Source of the DNA: Streptomyces caelestis | Lineage (GTDB): Bacteria; Actinomycetota; Actinomycetes; Streptomycetales; Streptomycetaceae | DNA: 64,000 nt | Assembly (NCBI RefSeq): GCF_014205255.1 | Contig: NZ_JACHNE010000001.1 | Coordinates: forward strand, 5,084,001 to 5,148,000 | Reading direction: 5' to 3' | In this document: piece after piece, positions 59,397-64,000 of the stretch | How positions within the stretch are numbered: position 1 is the first letter of the stretch | Layout of the letters: each line of letters begins with the position of its first letter | Program-made: the position numbers and the translations under genes | Notes under the pieces: model-generated | Told to the model about the DNA's origin: nothing | Seen by the model: the letters and a program-made list of their open reading frames with translations, nothing else | Database searches by the model: none

Positions 59397-59753
59397 TTAC
59401 TTACCCCCGGCCCCGCTCCCTTTACCGCCTTTCCCGCCCCGCTTGTCCTCGGTCTTCATGGCATCGTTGACCTGCTTGGCGAGCTCGTCATCAAGCTTCT
59501 TGAACTCACGGACAACGGCATCGGACATACTCGCCAGCGCATCGAGCTGCTGCGTGATGTCCTCGCGCCCGTCCTCCCAATTGGACTCGAAATCCCCGAG
59601 CGCGTCATTGACACTGCCGTCGCCGATGTCGTCCTTGTAGGACTCGAAGAGCTTCTTGGTGTGATTCAGGCGGGTCTTGATGGACCGCAGCCGGCGCCCA
59701 TAGCCCTCCAGCTCGCTCAGCGGGAGTGCGAGGTCGCTCTTGCCGTTGCCCAT
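59397..59753 (-). CDS. Small F-x-x-x-W helical protein beside the RHS gene (module D)
   Basis: The 118-residue product from the ATG at 59753 has helices around GSVNDALGDFESNWEDGREDI, the same F-x-x-N-W-x-x-x-R pattern as modules B and C. It ends with FKKLDDELAKQVNDAMK and a glycine/lysine tail. Unlike modules A to C it is divergent from its substrate gene, sharing a 140-base promoter region with the RHS protein. It is the probable secretion partner of the RHS protein. Confidence 0.8.
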   Translation of the reverse strand: MGNGKSDLALPLSELEGYGRRLRSIKTRLNHTKKLFESYKDDIGDGSVNDALGDFESNWEDGREDITQQLDALASMSDAVVREFKKLDDELAKQVNDAMKTEDKRGGKGGKGSGAGGK

Positions 59754-59893
59754 ATGGCAGCCCCCAACGTCCAACGCCCTGATCTCATCTGAACCGTACC
59801 CCGAGCCGATCTTTCCGTCGAACGGTTGTGCCTTGTAAGTTCACGTGTGCATACGGTTGTTGACGTTGGTTTGCGTGTGACGGGGGTTGCGGT

Positions 59894-62800
59894 ATGGCGG
59901 GGCACAGGCCTTCGGACTGGCATGTCCTGGATCTGGACAAGGATCCGACGCCTGGTGATCCGCAGCGGGTGCGCACGCTCGCGAAGCATCTTCACGACTT
60001 CGCCGACGATGTCTCCGAGGCTCTGCGTCTGGTCAAGGGCATGGCGGGGGAGGGCACGCTCCTCGAGTGGGCGGGCAAGTCGGCGGATGTCTTCAAGGAG
60101 GACTTCGCCGACGTTCCGAAGAACCTCAAGAAGCTGAAGAAGTCCTACGAGATGTGCGGGGATGCGCTGGCGGACTTCTGGCCGAAGCTGGAGCGGGCGC
60201 AGTCGCTGGCGGACAAGGCTCTGGTCAAGGGCCGTGAGGCGCGCGACAACCTCTCCTCCGCGCAGTCCCGACTGGCCTCGGCGGACTCGTGGGTGACGCG
60301 GGCCGGCAAGGAGGCGGACAAGTACAAGGACGACCCGACCGGCAGCAAGAACACGGAGAAGCCGGACGAGGCGAAGGTTCGTGCCGCCACCCGGGATGTG
60401 CAGCACGCCAAGTCCGCCCACTCCAAAGCCCAGTCGGATGTCTCCGACGCCCAGGATGCTCTCGCTGCGGCGAAGAAGATGGCCGAGGACGCGCGGAAGA
60501 TGCGCGAGGAGGCGGCCCGCGAAGCCAAGTCGAAGATCGACGAGGCCTCGGACGCCGGTATTCAGAACCGGTCGTGGTGGGAGGAGGTCGGCGACTGGTT
60601 CACGGACAACTGGGACAACATCGTCGCGGTGTGCAAGGTCGTCGTCGCGGTCGTCGGGATCATCGCGATGATCATCGGCGGTCCGATCCTGGGCGCGATC
60701 GTGCTGATCGCGGCCGCGGTCGTCCTTGCCGACACGCTCTATAAATACTCCAAGGGCCAAGCGTCTCTATGGGACGTCGGATTCGCCGCCCTGGACTGCA
60801 TTCCGGGCATGAAGGGGCTCACCACCCTCGGGGGCCTCGCCAAGGGCATGAAAGCCCTCGGCAAGGGCGGCCTCAAGGCCATGGGCAAAGGATTGGGAAG
60901 AGGCCTTCGAAAGGGGGCCGACGACGCGGTTGCCAAGAGCAAGCCGGCCAAGGGACGGTGCAAGAACGGCGACCCCATCGACATGGTCTCGGGCGAGATG
61001 CTCATCGAGCAGACTGACGTGGGCCTGCCCGGGGTCCTTCCCGTCATCCTTCGCCGCACACATCTGTCCACGTACCACTGGGGGAAGTGGTTCGGTGAAT
61101 CGTGGGCCTCGACCTTCGACGAGCGGCTGGAGCTCGACGAGGACGGAGCGTTGTTCGCCACAGAGGACGGGATGATCCTGTGCTATCCCGCTCCGGGGCC
61201 CGAGGGCCCCGTGATGCCCGTGTCAGGTCCGCGACGGACCTTGATGTGGGACGAGGACCAGCCGGGTGCGCTGCGGGTCTCGGACCCCAGGACAGGGATC
61301 ACCAGGCACTTCGGCCCGCTCCACGAAGGCGGCAAGAGGGGCCCCGCGTTCACTCTGCCGCTGACCGCGATATCGGACCGCAACGGCAACCGCGTCCACT
61401 TCGACCGCGCGACCGACGGCACCCCGATCGCCGTACGTCATTCCGGCGGGTACCACCTCGACGTCGACACTGAGGGCGGCCGGATCGTACGGCTGAGGCT
61501 GAAGAATCCCGATGACGGTCCCGAAGGCACCACGATCCTTCGCTACGGCTACGACGAGGCCGGTGACCTGACGGAGATCATCGACTCCTCGGATCTTCCC
61601 TTCAAGTTCGCATACGACATCGCGGGTCGTATCGAGTCCTGGACCGACCGAATCGGCTCCTGGTACCGGTTCACCTACGACGACCAGGACCGCGTCATAC
61701 AGGGCGAGGGCGCCGACGGCGTACTCAACTGCACCATCGCATACGACGCCGAGACCCGCGCCACCCACTACACCGACTCGCTCGGCCGGACCACTTCCTA
61801 CCGTCACAACGAACGCCTGCAACTGGTGGCGGTCACGGACGCGAGGGGCGAGACCGTCCACAACGAGTGGGACGAGTCCGACCGGCTCGTTGCGCGCACC
61901 GACGCGCTGAACCACACCTACCGCTATACGTACGATCATGCGGGCAACCTGACCGGCGTCACACGACCTGACGGTTCTTCGACGCAGGCGGTCTACAACG
62001 ACCTGCACCTGCCGGTCACCGTCATCGAGGCGGACGGCGTCGTGTGGCATCACACCTACGACGAACGCGGCAACCGGACGGCCACCCATGACCCGCTCGG
62101 TGCGGAGACCCACTACGCGTACGACGCCTCGGGCTTCCTCATAGGTGCGACGGACGCCTTGGGCCACGGACGCAGCGCTGTCGGCAACGGCGTGGGACTC
62201 CCCGTGAGTCTCACCAACCCCGTCGGCAGCACCACCATGGTCGAGCACGACGCCTTCGGCCGCGTCACGTCTGTCACCGACGCCCTGGGCCGGGTGACGC
62301 GGCTCGGCTGGACCGTCGAGGGCAGGCTGGCCTGGCGCAAGACGGGTGAGGGGGCGGCCGAGCAGTTCGAGTGGGATGCCGCCGGCAACCTCGTGACGTA
62401 CTCCGACCAGGCGGGCAACACCAGCAGCTACACACCCACGCACTTCCACCTCGCCTCGGTCCGCACTCGACCGGACGGCTCGCGCTACACGTTCACCTAC
62501 GACACCGAGCTGAACCTCGTGCAGGTGACCAACCCCCAGGGCGCCACCTGGGAGTACGTGTACGACGAGGCCAACCGCGTCGTCGCGGAGACTGACTTCA
62601 ACGGCCGCACGCTCACCTATGAGGTCAACGCCATGGGCGAGCTGGTGGGCCTCACCAACGGCGCCGGCGAGGCGATCTCGTTCGGCAGAGACGCGCTGGG
62701 CCGCACGACTTCCGTCCGGCACGACGGCCAGACGACCGTCCTGCGTTACGACTCCGCCGGTCACCTGGTCGAGCAGGCCGGGCCCGAAGTGAGGGTGGAG

Positions 62801-64000
62801 CGCGCCCACGACGCCGCAGGACGGCTGCTCGCCGAGAGCGTCAACGGCCGTACGACGACGTACCGTTACGATGCCCTCGGTCGTCGCATCGAACGGCGTA
62901 CGCCTTCCGGCATCGTTTCCACCTGGTCGTACGACGCCGCCGGACGTCCGGACGGCCTGGAGGCGGCCGGGCACCGGATGAGCTTCCACTTCGACGCCGT
63001 GGGACGGGAAACGGCCCGCCGCCTGCCCCACGGGGTGACGCTCGGCCAGTCGTGGGACGACGCCAACAGGCTCACCCGGCAGAGTCTGTCCCGGCACCCG
63101 GAGGGAGCCGAGGCCCTCCTCCAGCACCGCACGTACGCGTACCGGGCGGACGGCCACCTCACCGAACTCGAAGAGCTCACCACCGGCACCCGCAGCTTCG
63201 ACCTCGATACAGGGGGACGAGTCACCGCCGTCCACGCGCGGGACTGGACGGAGACCTACGCCTACGACGGCGTCGGCAACCTCAGCGCAGCCTCGACCCC
63301 GGCCACCGGTGACGACGACGTACACAGGGAGTTCACCGGAACCCTCATTCGGCGCTGCGGCAGGACCAGGTACGAGCGCGACGGGGAGGGGCGCATCGTC
63401 AGGTCGGTGCGGCGGTTGCTCAACGGTCAGAAACGCGTCCGGACGTACTCCTGGAACAGCCAGAGTCAGCTCGTCGGCACCGTCACGCCGGACGGAGCTC
63501 GGTGGCGTTACGTCTACGATCCGGCGGGCCGCCGTGTCGCCAAGCAACGCCTCGCCGCTGACGGCGCGGTGTCCGAGGAGACCCGTTTCACCTGGGACGG
63601 TCCACGACTGGCGGAGCAGGTCACCTCGACCGGGCACGGCACCACGTGGGACTACGCACCAGGAACCCATCTGCCGCTGACGCAGATAGACCACGCGTCC
63701 GCTGGTCAGGCGGACGCCCCGGCTGTCGACGCCCGCTTCCACGCCGTGATCACGGACCTGTCCGGTGCGCCGGCCGAACTCGTCTCCGATGAGGGCGAGC
63801 TGTCCTGGCAGCGGCGTACGACACTCTGGGGCCTCCCGCTGCCCAGGGAGACGGCGGTCGGGGCAGGCGGAGGCGACGCGAGGGCCGGCGCGGTCGACTG
63901 TCCGTTGCGCTTCCCGGGCCAGTACGCCGACTCCGAGACAGGCTGGCATTACAACCACCACCGGTACTACGACCCGGAGACCGGTCACTACGCGACACCG
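59894..64000 (+). CDS. RHS-repeat protein with a type VII-type N-terminus (partial, C-terminus beyond the right edge)
   Basis: The frame is open for 1369 codons without a stop and leaves the window. It begins DWHVLDLDKDPTPGDP, then a WXG100-like unit (LEWAGKSADVFKEDF), a coiled coil (about 90-225) and a hydrophobic hairpin (about 241-282). A DUF6531-like domain opens with NGDPIDMVSGEMLIEQTDVGLPG. Many RHS repeats of the type YDxxGxLxxxTDxxG follow, for example YDEAGDLTEIIDSS and YDHAGNLTGVTRPDG. The last residues, RFPGQYADSETGWHYNHHRYYDPETG, are the start of the RHS core that is cut before a toxin tip. It is thus a polymorphic toxin whose variable tip and immunity gene lie outside the window. 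Confidence 0.93.
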   Translation, partial: MAGHRPSDWHVLDLDKDPTPGDPQRVRTLAKHLHDFADDVSEALRLVKGMAGEGTLLEWAGKSADVFKEDFADVPKNLKKLKKSYEMCGDALADFWPKLERAQSLADKALVKGREARDNLSSAQSRLASADSWVTRAGKEADKYKDDPTGSKNTEKPDEAKVRAATRDVQHAKSAHSKAQSDVSDAQDALAAAKKMAEDARKMREEAAREAKSKIDEASDAGIQNRSWWEEVGDWFTDNWDNIVAVCKVVVAVVGIIAMIIGGPILGAIVLIAAAVVLADTLYKYSKGQASLWDVGFAALDCIPGMKGLTTLGGLAKGMKALGKGGLKAMGKGLGRGLRKGADDAVAKSKPAKGRCKNGDPIDMVSGEMLIEQTDVGLPGVLPVILRRTHLSTYHWGKWFGESWASTFDERLELDEDGALFATEDGMILCYPAPGPEGPVMPVSGPRRTLMWDEDQPGALRVSDPRTGITRHFGPLHEGGKRGPAFTLPLTAISDRNGNRVHFDRATDGTPIAVRHSGGYHLDVDTEGGRIVRLRLKNPDDGPEGTTILRYGYDEAGDLTEIIDSSDLPFKFAYDIAGRIESWTDRIGSWYRFTYDDQDRVIQGEGADGVLNCTIAYDAETRATHYTDSLGRTTSYRHNERLQLVAVTDARGETVHNEWDESDRLVARTDALNHTYRYTYDHAGNLTGVTRPDGSSTQAVYNDLHLPVTVIEADGVVWHHTYDERGNRTATHDPLGAETHYAYDASGFLIGATDALGHGRSAVGNGVGLPVSLTNPVGSTTMVEHDAFGRVTSVTDALGRVTRLGWTVEGRLAWRKTGEGAAEQFEWDAAGNLVTYSDQAGNTSSYTPTHFHLASVRTRPDGSRYTFTYDTELNLVQVTNPQGATWEYVYDEANRVVAETDFNGRTLTYEVNAMGELVGLTNGAGEAISFGRDALGRTTSVRHDGQTTVLRYDSAGHLVEQAGPEVRVERAHDAAGRLLAESVNGRTTTYRYDALGRRIERRTPSGIVSTWSYDAAGRPDGLEAAGHRMSFHFDAVGRETARRLPHGVTLGQSWDDANRLTRQSLSRHPEGAEALLQHRTYAYRADGHLTELEELTTGTRSFDLDTGGRVTAVHARDWTETYAYDGVGNLSAASTPATGDDDVHREFTGTLIRRCGRTRYERDGEGRIVRSVRRLLNGQKRVRTYSWNSQSQLVGTVTPDGARWRYVYDPAGRRVAKQRLAADGAVSEETRFTWDGPRLAEQVTSTGHGTTWDYAPGTHLPLTQIDHASAGQADAPAVDARFHAVITDLSGAPAELVSDEGELSWQRRTTLWGLPLPRETAVGAGGGDARAGAVDCPLRFPGQYADSETGWHYNHHRYYDPETGHYATP

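Noticed and set aside
61223..63988. A 921-codon open frame on the minus strand inside the RHS gene
   Set aside because: It is opposite to the RHS-repeat frame, its protein is arginine/valine/glycine-rich with no domain, and the plus-strand frame is uninterrupted and clearly homologous to RHS proteins.

Overview
The window is high-GC actinomycete DNA, almost certainly a Streptomyces chromosome. The evidence is GC-rich third codon positions, many GTG starts with 4-base GTGA overlaps, futalosine-pathway menaquinone genes, a long-chain-lipid locus with mycobacterium-like order, a Tad/Flp pilus operon, and short GGGGGTCCCCCC-type palindromic repeats. No tRNA, rRNA, CRISPR or insertion sequence was seen.

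Bases 1-18110 are ordinary chromosome. They hold a rhomboid protease (cut by the left edge), a UbiX-like flavin prenyltransferase, an Lrp/AsnC regulator, mqnE, udgX, an acetyltransferase, a DUF4229 protein, a cysteine-rich leader peptide before a dicarboxylate/amino-acid symporter, a TetR regulator, a MaoC/FabG4-type pair divergent from a thiolase, an acyl-CoA ligase, a sugar-binding lipoprotein, a Tat-type flavoprotein, a methyltransferase, a cold-shock protein and mqnA.

Bases 18200-44270 form an accessory region built around one very large FHA-FtsK ATPase of the EssC/EccC type (19547-24205, minus). No other type VII secretion core component is visible. Around it are two virtually identical 99-residue WXG100-like genes with shared leaders (24590 and 36420). 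There are also three substrate modules (A 25797-29724 plus, B 33932-30516 minus, C 36817-39839 plus). Each has a small F-x-x-x-W helical protein, a 400-470 residue protein with an N-terminal DW..(D)P.PGDP signature and a central hydrophobic hairpin, and two small companions from two paralogous families. A fourth, much larger substrate is an RHS-repeat protein (59894 to the right edge), divergent from its own small helical protein (59753-59397).

Interleaved are four paralogous pairs of a lipoprotein and an exported protein, each joined by a GTGA overlap (35929-34176 minus, 42397-40714 minus, 42696-43615 plus, 57113-58812 plus). One exported partner carries a single-base frameshift and another is reduced to 86 residues. 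The fourth pair directly follows a complete Tad pilus operon (50448-57041), so these pairs link the type VII-like region to the pilus region.

Decay marks the same interval. A Ser/Thr kinase is broken by a palindromic repeat and a deletion, a membrane gene is cut by one TGA codon while an intact paralog survives at 39870-40502, and an LCP-family gene is shattered at 45357-45841. Near the right end, a small gene with a double-glycine-like leader sits behind two 13-bp palindromes. The best candidate for an undescribed system is the ATPase with its modular substrates, companion proteins and lipoprotein/exported pairs.
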